Shown here: in pieces, positions 36,023-46,961 of the stretch
Numbering within the stretch: the stretch's first letter is position 1
Layout: the number at the start of each line of letters is the position of its first letter
Source of the DNA: Bacillus sp. JCM 19041
Lineage (GTDB): Bacteria > Bacillota > Bacilli > Bacillales > Bacillaceae_D
DNA length: 58,731 bases
NCBI GenBank assembly: GCA_001310375.1
Contig: BAXC01000014.1
Coordinates: 1 to 58,731, forward strand
Direction of reading: 5' to 3'
Notes under the pieces: generated by a model
What the model was told of the DNA's origin: nothing
The model's database searches: none
Seen by the model: the letters and a program-made list of their open reading frames with translations, nothing else
Made by a program: the position numbers and the translations under genes

Positions 36023-37486
36023 ATGACAAATAATAAGGCAGGTTGGAATTTCGATAATAGTTATGAACGGTTGCCTAGAAGCTTATTTAGCGTACAAGAA
36101 CCAACACCTGTCCGTTCGCCTAAACTCGTTTTATTTAATGAGGAACTAGCTAAGTCACTTGGTTTAAATAGAGAATCACTTCATCAGAGTGAAGGGTTAG
36201 ATGCACTAGCTGGAAATGCAATTCCTAACGGAGACCATGGACTTGCCCAAGCTTATGCAGGACATCAATTTGGCAATTTTACGATGCTTGGTGATGGAAG
36301 GGCACTGCTACTTGGGGAACAGGTAACACCACAAGGCGATCGTTTTGATATCCAGTTAAAAGGATCAGGCCGAACCGCATTTTCACGTGGAGGCGATGGC
36401 CGTGCTGCACTTGGACCAATGCTACGGGAATACATCATTAGTGAAGCCATGCATCATCTTGGTATTCCAACAACGCGTAGTTTAGCCGTTGTTTCGACAG
36501 GGGAAGACGTACGGCGGGAAACAGATTTACCTGGTGCGATTCTGACACGAGTCGCTGCCAGCCATCTTCGTGTTGGCACGTTTCAATATGCTGCGGGAAG
36601 AGGCGATATCGACGACTTGAAGGCGCTTGCCGATTACGCGATTAACCGCCATTATCCCGAAGCAGCCGACGCTGAAAATCCATATTTGGTTTTGCTGCAA
36701 AGTGTAATGAAGCGCCAAGCAGAATTAATCGCTAGCTGGCAGCTAGTTGGTTTTGTTCATGGAGTGATGAACACGGACAATACGACGATTAGCGGCGAAA
36801 CGATTGATTATGGTCCGTGCGCCTTTATTGATGTGTACGATCCAGCAACTGTTTTTAGCTCGATTGATGTGCAAGGTCGATATGCTTACGGCAATCAACC
36901 ATATATGGTGAATTGGAACTTGGCGAGGTTTGCGGAGTCGCTTGTGCCACTCTTACACGACGAACAAGAGCAAGCGGTTAAATTGGCACAAGAATCAATT
37001 GAAGGATTCAAAAATGAATACTTGAGCCATTGGTTTACAGGAATGCGCAAGAAACTAGGGCTGTTTCACGAACAGGACGAAGATGAAGCGATAATTGAGT
37101 CATTGCTGAAATTAATGGAAGAAACAAAAGCGGACTTTACGAATACGTTCCGCTCGCTAACGTTTGGCAAGCTGGAAGAGACGGAGCTCGCAACGGGTGA
37201 AGAATTTGCCGATTGGAAAAAACAGTGGCTAGCAAGGCTTGACGCACAGGCAGAGTCGAAGGAAGAAGCACAGCAGCTGATGAAAGCACACAACCCTGCC
37301 GTTATTCCGCGCAACCACCGTGTTGAAGAGGCATTAGAAGCGGCGGTTGATCGTGACGATTACACCGTCGCTAACGAATTGCTTGCTGTATTAGCCGACC
37401 CGTATGCCCATTCAAAGGAACAAGAAGCCTATGCGAATGTGCCGGAAAGCTGTAAAAGCGGCTATGTGACGTATTGCGGGACATGA
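36023..37486 (+). CDS. selO: Protein adenylyltransferase SelO (YdiU/UPF0061)
   Basis: 487 residues, intact; ATG 36023 has AAAAGGGGA upstream. Signature stretches: [66 protein letters not shown] and the closing TYCGT. SelO is a pseudokinase that binds ATP inverted and transfers AMP to Ser, Thr or Tyr of target proteins in redox stress. The residues for ATP binding (Lys in [12 protein letters not shown], Asn/Asp in MNTDN, Asp in IDYGP) are present. Monocistronic with its own terminator. Confidence 0.95.
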   Translation: MTNNKAGWNFDNSYERLPRSLFSVQEPTPVRSPKLVLFNEELAKSLGLNRESLHQSEGLDALAGNAIPNGDHGLAQAYAGHQFGNFTMLGDGRALLLGEQVTPQGDRFDIQLKGSGRTAFSRGGDGRAALGPMLREYIISEAMHHLGIPTTRSLAVVSTGEDVRRETDLPGAILTRVAASHLRVGTFQYAAGRGDIDDLKALADYAINRHYPEAADAENPYLVLLQSVMKRQAELIASWQLVGFVHGVMNTDNTTISGETIDYGPCAFIDVYDPATVFSSIDVQGRYAYGNQPYMVNWNLARFAESLVPLLHDEQEQAVKLAQESIEGFKNEYLSHWFTGMRKKLGLFHEQDEDEAIIESLLKLMEETKADFTNTFRSLTFGKLEETELATGEEFADWKKQWLARLDAQAESKEEAQQLMKAHNPAVIPRNHRVEEALEAAVDRDDYTVANELLAVLADPYAHSKEQEAYANVPESCKSGYVTYCGT

Positions 37487-37493
37487 CGAAAGC

Positions 37494-37527
37494 AAAAGCT
37501 AGGATGCAAATGTATCCTAGCTTTTTT
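37494..37527. terminator. Terminator after selO
   Basis: AAAAGCTAGGAT / ATCCTAGCTTTT, 12 bp, then T-run; serves both selO and the convergent membrane-protein gene. Confidence 0.9.
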
Positions 37528-37903
37528 AGTTTAAAATGATTATGAGACAAAGAATAAAAGTCAAACCAGATAAGGGCGTCATAATGATGCGTTCTTTTTT
37601 GCTGCGCGAAAAAGCATTAGCCAACGTATTGATGGCCAAAAAAATCGTAATGATCCAAACGATCGTTGTTAGAGGTAGCCAGGACCATGGTGTAGGTAGC
37701 ACATCTGTGTACAACAAAAAAGCAGCTGCAAATAATAAGAGAATAAGTGCGTTTGCCGCACTGACAATGCGTAAAGGTGTGGGCAATACTTTGTGGTAAC
37801 CGCCCATGGCTGCTTCACCGTATGGTTTGCCAAGAGAGAGTAAGAGTTGGAAAATCGTCAAGCAACAAAAGATGAGTGCAACAATGATGGATAGAATAGA
37901 CAT
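37526..37903 (-). CDS. Hypothetical four-helix membrane protein
   Basis: 125 residues with helices at about 4-22, 47-65, 72-92 and 104-122. The loop after helix 1 holds GKPYGEAAMGGYHKVLPTPLRIVS, a motif seen in uncharacterised Bacillus membrane proteins (LGxPxGxxAxGG...LPxxLR). No enzymatic residues stand out. RBS AAAGGAGCATCTAAC. Convergent with selO. Function unknown. Confidence 0.75.
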   Translation of the reverse strand: MSILSIIVALIFCCLTIFQLLLSLGKPYGEAAMGGYHKVLPTPLRIVSAANALILLLFAAAFLLYTDVLPTPWSWLPLTTIVWIITIFLAINTLANAFSRSKKERIIMTPLSGLTFILCLIIILN

Positions 37904-38040
37904 GTTAGATGCTCCTTTCTGCTAACGTATATACGAAGCGTATTTGTCAAAGTTTCATGTTTATTTCATAGAGGATATGCCATTATAGAGACGAAATAGT
38001 ACAGGAAGCCAAGAGAGAGACCAGGAAGGAGTTCGATGAT

Positions 38041-38860
38041 ATGTCTTACCTATCACTAACGACTTGGAGCCTTCACCGACTACTAGGTCCGTTGCATTGG
38101 ACGAAGTGGGATGAACAAGCGAAGGAGCAGGTGACTGCGATCGATGAACAGCCACAAGTACATACGTTGCTAGAATTGCCACGTATCTTATCAGAGAAGG
38201 GTTTTCAAGCAATGGAAGTGATCCATCCTCATTTTCCGTCAACAGATGACACTTACTTAAAGCAATTTCGGAAATCGTTTGAAGAAGCAGGAATTCGTTT
38301 TTTTAGTTTGTTGATTGATTACGGCGATATCACAAGCACTGATCTATACGACGAGAAAAGGATATGGAATTTATCAAGGTTGGATCGATGTGGCGCAAAT
38401 AGCGGGCGCGGAATATGTCCGTGTTATTGGTGGAGAGAGTGATCCATCCAACAAAGAGGCGCTTGAATTGGCAGCCAAACAATTAAATGAGCTGAACGCA
38501 TATGCAAACGCCAAAGGTGTAAAGGTGATGACCGAGAATTTCCGTTCACTCACATCAACCGCTGAAAATTGTTTATACTTACTGGACTTTACAGAGATTG
38601 GTTTAACAAGTGATTTTGGCAACTTTACTGGACCTAAAAAACGGGCAAGCCTCCATTCCACGATCCCGAAAAGCCAGACGATTCATGCAAAGGCGCTTGC
38701 AAAAGCGGACGGCGGGATCGATGAAGCTGAGTTTGAGTCTTGCATGGACATTGTGAAAGAGGCAAAATACGAGGGTCCAATTACGATTGTCTACGATGGA
38801 CCAAATGATATGTGGCAAGGGATTGAGAATGTGAGACGCATTGTAGAGCGTTATTTATAG
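38041..38860 (+). CDS. Sugar phosphate isomerase/epimerase, xylose-isomerase-like TIM barrel (two frameshifts)
   Basis: RBS GGAAGGAG before ATG 38041. SYLSLTTWSLHRLLGPLHW opens an AP_endonuc_2 barrel; later AQIAGAEYVRVIGGES, VMTENFRSL, LTSDFGNF and YEGPITIVYDG carry the expected metal-binding acidic residues. The frame shifts twice within 25 bases: adding a G to GG near 38361 and to GG near 38378 gives DEKRDMEFIKGWIDVAQIAGA and ~273 residues. Relatives are inositol catabolism (IolE/IolI) and hydroxypyruvate isomerases; the substrate is open. Own terminator. Confidence 0.82.
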
Positions 38861-38867
38861 AGGAATG

Positions 38868-38906
38868 AAACCTGTTCATGCAAAAGAGCACACGAGCAGG
38901 TTTTTT
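38868..38906 (+). terminator. Terminator after the isomerase gene
   Basis: AACCTGTTC / GAGCAGGTT stem (one mismatch) with T6. Confidence 0.8.
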
Positions 38907-38914
38907 AATTTGTA

Positions 38915-38943
38915 TTGACTCTTTTTGAGTAGTCTTGCATACT
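38915..38943 (+). promoter_or_regulatory. Promoter of the ROK regulator gene
   Basis: TTGACT (38915-38920), 17-base spacer, CATACT (38938-38943). Confidence 0.5.
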
Positions 38944-38989
38944 TATTAAAGTAGCTTTATTAAGTTGTTTTATAAAGTGTGGGGTGACT

Positions 38990-39984
38990 ATGGACAAAGC
39001 GAGTGGCAAGTTGGTAAAAGAAATCAATTTAAATCATGTACGCCATTCATTAAGGCAAGTGGAAACAGCGACAAAAGCGCAGTTGGCTGAAGCAACGGAG
39101 CTAAGTGTCGTCACGATCAATGCGCTTGTAAAAGAATTAGTGGAGCTTGGTGAGGTTTTTGAGGATGATACGATCCCGTCAGGTGGAGGGCGTCCTGCCG
39201 CTACGTATCGGTTCAACGCCAACTTTCGATTAGCGCTCGTCATGCTTCTTAAAGAGCATCAAGGTGCTGATGTATTAATGGCATCTGTTGTGAACTTAAA
39301 TGGAGAAACGTTAAAGAGAGAAGATCACTCCATTCCACTTTTTGATCATAATCGTTTAGACGAACGGATACACGTCTTTCTTAAAGCGTATCCAGTTATC
39401 AACGTCATCGGGTTAGGTATACCTGGACAAATCGTTGATGGGGCGATTGCTGTGAGTAGCCATCAGAAACTAAAGGTGTTCGTTTAATTGAGCATCTCGA
39501 AAAGACATTTGGGTTACCGGTTTTAGTGGAAAACGACGTGAATGCGGCTGTCAGTGGTTATTGTGCACAAGAGGATCATGAAGAGAGCGACTGTGTAGTT
39601 GGCGTTTATTTTCCAGAGAACTATCCTCCAGGGATGGGTATTCAATTAAATGGAGAGATTGTTAAAGGCAAGAATGGAATGGCTGGAGAAATAAAATTCC
39701 TACCAATCGATGTGGACTGGGAGAAGGATATTGACGAGAAAAAGTTTGAGAAAATCGTTTGTAAAGTCGTACAAACCGTTAATGCGATTCTTGCTCCAGA
39801 TCATATCATCCTGTATCAAAGCAAAATAAAGCAAAAGGATTGGGATTGTTTATGGAAGGATTATCAAAGCAATTATCCGTCTGCATCTGATCCTAAAGTG
39901 GTTGTTTCAGATGACTTTCAGTCAGATTTTAATGAGGGGATGAAAGCTCTCACATTAAAACGGCTCGAAAAGGTTACAAATTAA
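38990..39984 (+). CDS. ROK-family transcriptional regulator (frameshifted)
   Basis: Start ATG 38990, GGGGTG upstream. An N-terminal HTH (VETATKAQLAEATELSVVTINALVKELVELG) is followed by GGGRPAATYRFN, the usual junction in XylR/NagC repressors, and the ROK sugar-binding half (VIGLGIPGQIVDGAI, LVENDVNAAVSGY, GKNGMAGEI). The classical zinc cysteines after the GE motif are not seen. Adding one G at 39475-39476 gives KLKGVRLIEHLEKTFGLP across the gap; ~332 residues. It probably controls the MFS transporter next to it. Confidence 0.85.
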
Positions 39985-40013
39985 AAAAGAAAATTGCTCT
40001 ACTGGGGGAAGAC

Positions 40014-41196
40014 ATGAGAAAACTCATTTGGATGGCATGCCTTGCGTATTTGCTTACAGCATTGGCCACATTATTATTGGATCGGTGCTTGAACCGATGA
40101 TGGCGCATTACGGCCTTGAATACAGCGACGGTGGGCAGCTGATCATGAATCAATTTCTTGGGTTTTTGGCTGGGGTTCTGCTTGCACCGTTGGCATTGAG
40201 GGCAATGGGACGAAGAGTGACCCTGTTAATCGCTTTATTTTTATTTGCATCATCACAGATCTCTTTATTTCTATTAATCCCATGGGATGTATTACTTGTA
40301 ATTATTCCAATTGGCGGTGCGGGTTTTGGGATGATTGAAACGGTGCTTGCTGGAATGATTATTGGAAAATTAAAAGAGAAAAAGGCTTCTATAATGGTAC
40401 TCACAGAAGTGTTTTTTGGTATCGGAGCGTTAGCTGTTCCTGTTTTAGCTGCGGTGTTTATTGCAACTGGAAATTGGAATTATATCTTTATGGTCGTAAG
40501 TGCAATTGTTATGGTGAGCTTTGTCCTCTGGTTATTTTTACGCTTTGGTGAATATGAACGCTTTTGAAGAAGGAAGCAGTGAACAGAAATGATTCAGATG
40601 GGAAGCCTTTGAAGCTTAAGTATCCAAAAGCAGCTTGGCCACTTATCGTGATTGGCTCGTTCTTTTTCTTCTTATATGTTGGTGTCGAAATGACATTTCC
40701 AAACTATTTACCTTCCATTCTATCGATGACGTCTGATTTATCAGCGTCTGTCCTTGCATTAAGTATCACCGTTTTTTGGGGAGCAATGACGCTTGGTAGA
40801 ATCATCATGATCTTTATTGTTGAGAAAGTAGGAATTGCGAAGTTATTTTTTTTAACAGTCATTGGGCAGTTTGTTACTCTTGGGTTATTTGCTGCATCTC
40901 CTCATTATATCGTTAGTTTTGTCGTCATTTTCTTTGCAGGACTTTTAATGGGAGGGATTTTCTCCCTCGGTTTACTTGCAGTGAATGAAGGAATTATAGG
41001 ACTTGAAGATCGGACAACAAGCTTATTAATTGCAATGGGTGGATTAGGTGGAGCACTTTTGCCAAGGGTCGCAGGAGGTTTGCTAGACAACTATCCTGTG
41101 CAAGTGACACTCTGGTCGATCTTTGCGCTTGCTGGTGTAATGGTTGTGTTAATGCTATGTCTATTTATCTTTCGAAAAAGGCTTGTACAAGGATAA
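40014..41196 (+). CDS. MFS transporter (two frameshifts)
   Basis: ATG 40014 after CTGGGGGAAG. Three frames join: MRKLIWMACLAYLLT, then IGHIIIGSVLEPMMAHYG to GEYERF, then LKKEAVNRNDSDGKPLKLKYPKAAWP to the end. One base is missing near 40059 and one T in TTTT at ~40563. The ~394-residue protein has 12 hydrophobic helices in two halves with a central charged loop, and resembles the FucP/YfkF-like sugar MFS group (MGLGGALLPRVAG-type loop). It starts 30 bases after the ROK gene and is probably its target. Confidence 0.82.
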
Positions 41197-41211
41197 AAAA
41201 GGAGGATGCAC

Positions 41212-41811
41212 ATGGAAAGAGTGCCAATTGGGTGGGAAGAAGGCATATGGAGCAATGAGCCGAACAAACGCAACTGAAAGAAGGTCGGTTAGACGTAAAG
41301 GCAAAACCGCGCAGCGATTACTGGCAAAAAACGTTGTACGGGTTTCAACGAAATAGCGGCCACGGCTTACTTCACTCGTTTCAAGAGGGGAAGTCGATGG
41401 AAGTGAAGTTCTCATTAGCTGCTTTCACAGAACAATACGATCAAGCAGGACTCATGCTTTGGCTCGACGAGGCTCATTGGTCAAAGCAGGTATTGAAATG
41501 AGTGATGGTGTGCCACACGTCGGAGCTGTTGTAACAAATGAGTTTTCGGATTGGTCGCTCGCACCTGTTCAAGAATGGAAAAATAGAATGGTGACGATTC
41601 GAGCATCATTTTTAGCGGATGCCCTTATTCTCCGTGCCCGCATAGATAAAGGGAATGGCGGACAATTCGTGTCGCACCGTTTCCTTATACAAGCGATGTA
41701 AAAGCCGGGCCATTTTTATGTTCACCGGAAAGAGAAGGATTTGGTGTGACGTTTGTCTCTTGGAACTGGGCACCGCAAGATGAAGGACTGCATGTTGATC
41801 CGCCATTATAA
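41212..41811 (+). CDS. DUF1349 concanavalin-like protein (three frameshifts)
   Basis: ATG 41212 follows AAAGGAGGATGC. Read with three single added bases (near 41269, 41488 and in GGG at ~41653) it gives ERVPIGWEEGIWSNEP, DVKAKPRSDYWQKTLYGF, AFTEQYDQAGLMLWLDEAHW, GIEMSDGVPHVGAVVTNEFSDWS and SWNWAPQDEGLHVDPPL, ~200 residues, the full DUF1349 (beta-xylosidase C-terminal-like, jelly-roll) fold. Such proteins bind or act on carbohydrates in unknown ways. Last gene of the ROK-MFS group, with a terminator behind. Confidence 0.8.
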
Positions 41812-41817
41812 CAATGG

Positions 41818-41852
41818 AGCGGTACGTTCATTTAAGAGCGTACCGTTTTTTT
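41818..41852 (+). terminator. Terminator of the ROK-MFS-DUF1349 group
   Basis: CGGTACGTTC / GAGCGTACCG stem (one mismatch) with T7. Confidence 0.85.
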
Positions 41853-41982
41853 CTTGTCTTTGAGCTCAACCGGTTATGCGCTTTCATAGACAATGGCTAT
41901 CTCACTAATAAGAAAGAACCATTTTTCTTATCGATCAGACAGTCATACAATAGATGTAAATCAAAGAGATGGAGTTGAACAG

Positions 41983-42528
41983 ATGATGAGAGAAAAGAAA
42001 GCTCCCCGTGAGAGCTTGATCGTCAATACAGATCAAGTGATGGTCAATGACTTAAACAATTACAACACATTGTTTGGTGGTGTATTAATGAAGAAGCTTG
42101 ACAATAACGCAACATTATCGGCAAGACGGCATGCACGTGTAAAAGAGTGTGTGACCGCATCAACCGATTCGATTGATTTCCTTTATCCAATTACGCAATC
42201 CGATTCGGTTTGTGTGGAATCGTTTGTTTCTTATACAGGTCAGAAATCAATGGAGATTTTTTGTAAAGTCATTGCTGAAGATATGATTACGGGTGAACGC
42301 AGAATGGCAGCCACCGCATTCTTAACATTTGTTGCGTTAGATGAAAACAAACGTCCGATACCCGTTCCAGACCTCGTTCCAGAAACAGAAGAAGAACAGT
42401 TCCTCTATGAGTCAGGTAAGGTTCGTGCAGAATCACGTCGGGCCCGTAGAAAGCATAGCCAAGAGTTGACGCAGATTATTCAATTAGAGAAGCCTTGGGA
42501 GAAGGGAGCAAATAAGGATGCTAGCTAG
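41983..42528 (+). CDS. Acyl-CoA thioesterase, hotdog fold (YkhA-like)
   Basis: 181 residues; ATG 41983 has GGAG eight bases upstream, while the open frame to 41893 has no ribosome site. Hotdog signatures: VMVNDLNNYNTLFGGVLMKKLDNNA (catalytic Asn/Asp region), ASTDSIDFLYPI and ITGERRMAATAFLTFVALDE. This matches the BFIT/YkhA acyl-CoA hydrolases, which cleave medium or long acyl-CoA. A long charged C-terminal helix follows. It overlaps the next gene by 11 bases, so the two are coupled. Confidence 0.9.
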   Translation: MMREKKAPRESLIVNTDQVMVNDLNNYNTLFGGVLMKKLDNNATLSARRHARVKECVTASTDSIDFLYPITQSDSVCVESFVSYTGQKSMEIFCKVIAEDMITGERRMAATAFLTFVALDENKRPIPVPDLVPETEEEQFLYESGKVRAESRRARRKHSQELTQIIQLEKPWEKGANKDAS

Positions 42529-42886
42529 TTTGCCAGAATTAAAACAGTTAGAAGGAAACTTGCAAAGAATGAAGATTGAACATTTTGATTTATATGATAA
42601 TCTATGCCACATTGCTAGTTTAACGCGGCAATTGCATATTCAATATAGCTATTTAGGGAGTTTATTTATGAAGGAAGGCGGAGATGCGAAGCAATGTCCG
42701 AAATTTGTTCGACGATCGGTTTTAAGCCTTTACCAAAACGAAGTCAAAAAAGTGGCAAGCCATCCGGATATCCACCATTTTAAAACGTTGCTCGTTACGT
42801 TTCGTGATGTTGGGTACCCCAAAACATTTCTTCTACTGCTCGGAGCAAAACCAGAAAGCATAAGTGGAACAACCTTTATTAAATAA
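42518..42886 (+). CDS. Hypothetical protein, coupled to the thioesterase gene
   Basis: 122 residues. No membrane helices; two helical regions (LPELKQLEGNLQRMKIEHFDLYDNL and RRSVLSLYQNEVKKVASHPDIHH) with conserved-looking His and Cys residues. Its AAGGA ribosome site lies in the end of the thioesterase gene. I do not recognise the family. Terminator follows. Confidence 0.6.
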   Translation: MLASLPELKQLEGNLQRMKIEHFDLYDNLCHIASLTRQLHIQYSYLGSLFMKEGGDAKQCPKFVRRSVLSLYQNEVKKVASHPDIHHFKTLLVTFRDVGYPKTFLLLLGAKPESISGTTFIK

Positions 42887-42896
42887 AAATGATGTG

Positions 42897-42925
42897 ACGG
42901 GGGCTTTTACAGCCTCCGTTTTTTT
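42897..42925 (+). terminator. Terminator after the thioesterase pair
   Basis: ACGGGGGC / GCCTCCGT stem with T7. Confidence 0.8.
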
Positions 42926-42987
42926 GGCGTGATGGTGCGAGAAGAGATAAAATAAGGATAAGCGTAAAGTGGAAAGGTAGGTCTCTG

Positions 42988-43905
42988 ATGGATATTAGAC
43001 AGTTAAAGTATTTTATAGCAGTGGCGCGGTTTAATAGTTTTACCCGCGCAGCCGACCATTTATATGTAACGCAGCCAACAATTAGCAAAATGATTAAGAA
43101 TCTTGAAACGGAGCTCGGTGTGCAACTATTTGACCGTTCACGCAAACAATTGATTTTGACGGATGCAGGACGCACAGTTTTAGAACAAGCGCAAACGATT
43201 GATAAAGCGTTTAACCACTTAAAGATTGAACTCGATGATTTGCTTGGTCTCGAGAAAGGGCATATTCGGATTGGCTTGCCGCCCATAATGGATGCTGAGC
43301 GGTTTTTGCGTGTGTTAGGAGAATTTCATGACTTGTATCCTAGCATCACGTTTCAATTAATTGAACATGGGACGAAAAAAATCGAAGAGGATGTGCTCCA
43401 TGATCGATTAGATGTTGGCGTAACGTCGCTTCCGACCGAGGAAGAAGCATTCCATTACTTTCCGTTTATGCAGGAAAGCTTGCGAGTCGTCTTTCCAAGA
43501 AAACATCCGCTTTCGTATCGGAAACAAGTCTCGTTGTCGGAGTTAGAGGATGAAGCCTTTATTTTATTTAACAAGGATTTTGCTTTAAACGATTTAATTA
43601 TGAATGCGTGTAAAGACATCGGCTTTTTGCCAAGAGTTGTGTCAGAGAGCACCCAGTGGGACTTTATTGGAAAATTAATTGCGAATGGGTTGGGCATTTC
43701 GATTCTACCATACAGCGTGTCGACACTTTTAAAAGAAGATGTCCATACGGCCAAACTAGTAAATCCAACGATTGAGTGGGATTTGGCAGTCATATGGCGT
43801 AAAGATCATTACTTGTCTTATGCAGCAAAAGCATGGATTGAATTTACACATAAGCGGTTGTTGCTAAGTGATGAGAATAGTGATTCATCTTTGCTCGATG
43901 AATGA
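42988..43905 (+). CDS. LysR-family transcriptional regulator
   Basis: 305 residues, intact, RBS GGAAAGGTAGG. N-terminal HTH MDIRQLKYFIAVARFNSFTRAADHLYVTQPTISKMIKNLE and a standard effector domain (GHIRIGLPPIMDAERFLRVLGEF, DVGVTSLP). Wording is close to the CidR/YwbI group that controls cid/lrg-type genes in response to acetate or pyruvate, but no cidAB-like genes lie nearby. It reads toward the PucR operon, 30 bases before it, so it could share transcripts with it. Confidence 0.92.
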   Translation: MDIRQLKYFIAVARFNSFTRAADHLYVTQPTISKMIKNLETELGVQLFDRSRKQLILTDAGRTVLEQAQTIDKAFNHLKIELDDLLGLEKGHIRIGLPPIMDAERFLRVLGEFHDLYPSITFQLIEHGTKKIEEDVLHDRLDVGVTSLPTEEEAFHYFPFMQESLRVVFPRKHPLSYRKQVSLSELEDEAFILFNKDFALNDLIMNACKDIGFLPRVVSESTQWDFIGKLIANGLGISILPYSVSTLLKEDVHTAKLVNPTIEWDLAVIWRKDHYLSYAAKAWIEFTHKRLLLSDENSDSSLLDE

Positions 43906-43935
43906 GTTAATTAAGATAAAAAGTGGGGGATGGAA

Positions 43936-45449
43936 ATGATTGGAGCTGAATTATTAAGGTTAACAGAACAAGAATATGGTATTAAATGTGTGGCAGGTGA
44001 GAAAGGCTTGCAACAAGAGATTCGTTATGTCAGCGTTCAAGAATTGCCATTAAAATCAAACAGATTCTCAAAAAACGGTCTTGTTTTATCAACCTTTTCA
44101 TCATTTGAGTCAAATGATGAAATTGTTAATCATCTTCACTGGTACCATTCAAAACATGTGGCGGCTATCGGTTTCCATTTAGCCGTGCAATCGAGTATAC
44201 CAAAGGAAATAAAGCGAACTGCTACTCAATTGAATTTGCCGCTATTGTCAATTCCTAGCCACGTTCCTTATCACGTGCTCTTTGATATCATTTATAAACA
44301 GCTTCATCGGGAAGACCATTCTATGATACTTGATGTAGACTATATAAATCAGGAAATCTTAAGAATTTTAATTGAAAAAGAAGATCTATTATCGATGATA
44401 GATGAGATTGGACGCTTAGCGCAAATACGTATCTTTATAACGGATCCAATGTTTAAACTAACGGCGGCTTCAAAGTTGATCCGCGAACAATCATTAGATT
44501 GGCAACGGGTACTTGATCAACATTTAGATGTGACACAACTTGATTATCAACAGCTACTAGCAGAGGGGAGACATTTCTCCATTCATAGACTTGATCCATC
44601 TGACGGGTATGTATTCATCGAAGAGATGCCATTACCTAGCGTGCATCAACATAGTTACTTAACACGATACGAAAGAGTATTCAGTTGGTATACAAACAAC
44701 AAAATAACGGACACGCTGTAGAAAATGAGACAGAGTTTAAACAAGCGCTTATTGGAAAAGGAGAAGATACTTTTAAATTTACGGCTTTTGCTTTAGAAGA
44801 ACTTGTGTTAATGCGTGGTGAAGATGAGAGTTTACGGTTCGCCTTAATTCTTATACAGCAACAAGCTAGACTAAAAGAAAAGGAATTTCTCCATACTTTT
44901 TTAAATGCTGACCTTATTTTGGCAGGATGTAGTGAACTTTTTTCGGCTGACTTTTTTAAAAAGGGGAACCTAACAAATACAGGAATTGTGCGAACTGCAC
45001 ATGTAGTGATCGAAACTGGTCAAGAAAGCACGCTAAATCGTAGTTACGAGAAAGCGCGGTTAGTGATTGAATGTACGAACGCTGATAAACCGTCAGCGAG
45101 CTGGCATAAAGAAGGGTATCCTTCCTTATTGAACTATATGGACAATCACCCGGTATTAGCTAGTGTTGGTCAGGAATTAATTCGTCCAATCGTGAAAGAG
45201 GATACTCAACAAAATAGCGAACTTGCTCGTACATTGCTTTGTTATCTAGAACACTTCTTTCGTTTAAATAAAGCGGCTGAATCATTGTATGTCCATCCGA
45301 ATACGGTGCAGTACCGATTGCAAAAAATCAAGCAGCTCCTGCCCCGCATTGATTGGCAACAGAGCGATATATATATGGCGATGGTAATCGCATTGCGCCT
45401 TCATTTCACTCCATTGTTGCCGGTTAACAAAGAATTGTTAAAAAATTAG
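43936..45449 (+). CDS. PucR-family transcriptional regulator (frameshifted)
   Basis: ATG 43936 sits six bases after GTGGGGG. The N-terminal half is the PucR sensory domain (LTEQEYGIKCVAGEKGLQQEIRYVSVQELP), and the C terminus has the PucR HTH (YLEHFFRLNKAAESLYVHPNTVQYRLQKIKQLLP). The frames join with one T added near 44688 (FSLVYKQQNNGHAVENETEF), ~505 residues. Regulators of this class in Bacillus activate nearby transport and catabolic genes for purines, proline or GABA. The following symporter and proline-peptidase suggest proline or proline-containing substrates. Confidence 0.87.
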
Positions 45450-45543
45450 TGCGTCGCACTAATGTTATTTAATAGATTTTTCAGTAAAATTAGACCCATT
45501 ACACAGGTACGCGCTGCTGTTTGTGTAGATGAGGGGGAGTTTG

Positions 45544-46961
45544 ATGCAAATCGCTGTCATTGTTGCATACATTGCGATCATGTTAGTTGTCAGTTTGTAT
45601 TATGCAAAAAAAGAAGTTACAACAAATGAAGATTTAGTTGTTGCAGGTCAGCGTTTGCCGTTAATTGTGCTGATTAGCACGTTGCTCGCTACTTGGGTCG
45701 GGTCGGGTACAGTCATTGGCGGAGCCAGCTTTGTTTACCAATATGGTCCAATTGCATCGCTTTTCTTTTTTGCTGGAGGCCAATCGGTATCATTGTTCTC
45801 TACTTTATTGCAGGTAAGGCAAGAGAATTGTCAAAATATACGATTCCGCAATTGCTGGAATTAAGATTTGGTAAGAGCACAAAGAATATTGCGGCTCTCT
45901 TTATTGTTCTTGCTTACATCGGAATTGCTTCGTATCAATTTATTGGCGGAGGCTATATTTTAAATGTCACATTAGGTTTGGAAGCAGAAATAGGGGCTCT
46001 TATCGTTGCTTTTGTTGTAATTTTCCTTGCGATGACGGGTGGAATGTTCTCAATTGCTTACACGGATTTATTGAGCACAATTTTAATTATCGGTGGATTT
46101 ATCATTGCGATTCCCTTTGTGCTTAGTGAAGTAGGTGGTATGGGTGCTTTACAAGATGAGCTTCCAGTAACCCAATCTCTTTGGAATGGTGGTTTGTCTT
46201 TCACGCAATTGATCGGTTTCTTTCTGCCGACATTCCTCCTTATTCTAGGAGACCAGAATATGTATCAGCGATTTGCTTCTGCCAATTCTGTTAAGACAGC
46301 CCGGTTGTCTACCGTTGGTTTTTTCGCTGGAAATATTGTCATTATTGGTCTCGCGATGTTTTTGGCCACAGCAGCGATTGTTTTATTTCCCGCAATTGAG
46401 CCAGACACGGCGATCCTACAAATTGCAGGCAATACGGTTCCATTACTTGTTGGAAGTTTGATGCTCGCAGCAGCAACTGCATTTATGATTACAACAGCCA
46501 ATTCGTACCTGTTGTCTTCGGCAAGCAATATTGTGTATGACCTGTATGAAGCTATAACGGGCAAGGAGTTGGCATTAAAGAAGCAATTGTTGTTCACGCG
46601 CATTACAATTTTGCTTGTCGGCATTCTTGCTTATTTTCTCGGAGTCTACTTCCCGTCTGTGCTGGAAATCCAAATGTACTCTTATACGATGTACGGGGCT
46701 GCACTTACTCCTGTGATACTCGCCTCATTTTTTTGGGCCCGTGCCACAAAGGCCGGAGCGATTGGCGCAATTTTAACTGGTGGTGGGATGACACTTGTTT
46801 GGGAGATTGCTTTAGACAAGCCATTAGGTTGGAATAGTGTGCTTGTAGCCTTACCGTTAGCTGTTCTTGTATTAGTTGTTGTTAGTTTATTTACACAAAA
46901 AACGATTAATCAGAAGGAGCGTGAAGCACATCATGAATCGTTTTCAAACACGAGTCGATAG
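45544..46961 (+). CDS. Sodium:solute symporter, SSS family (frameshifted)
   Basis: ATG 45544 after GAGGGGGAG. IAVIVAYIAIMLVVSLYYAKKEV and DLVVAGQRLPLIVLISTLLATWVGSGTVIGGA are the first two helices of an SSS transporter. After adding a C at GGCCAA (45778-45783) the frame continues GPIGIIVLYFIAGKARELSKYTIPQLLELRFG to the end, ~472 residues and ~12-13 helices. Ser/Thr of the Na2 site are in TANSYLLSSASNIVYD. PutP/PanF-like, so the solute may be proline or another organic acid. It overlaps the peptidase gene by 29 bases. Confidence 0.87.

Noticed and set aside
36023-37486. Selenocysteine in SelO
   Set aside because: The C terminus ends in TYCGT with a normal Cys codon and no in-frame TGA followed by coding sequence.
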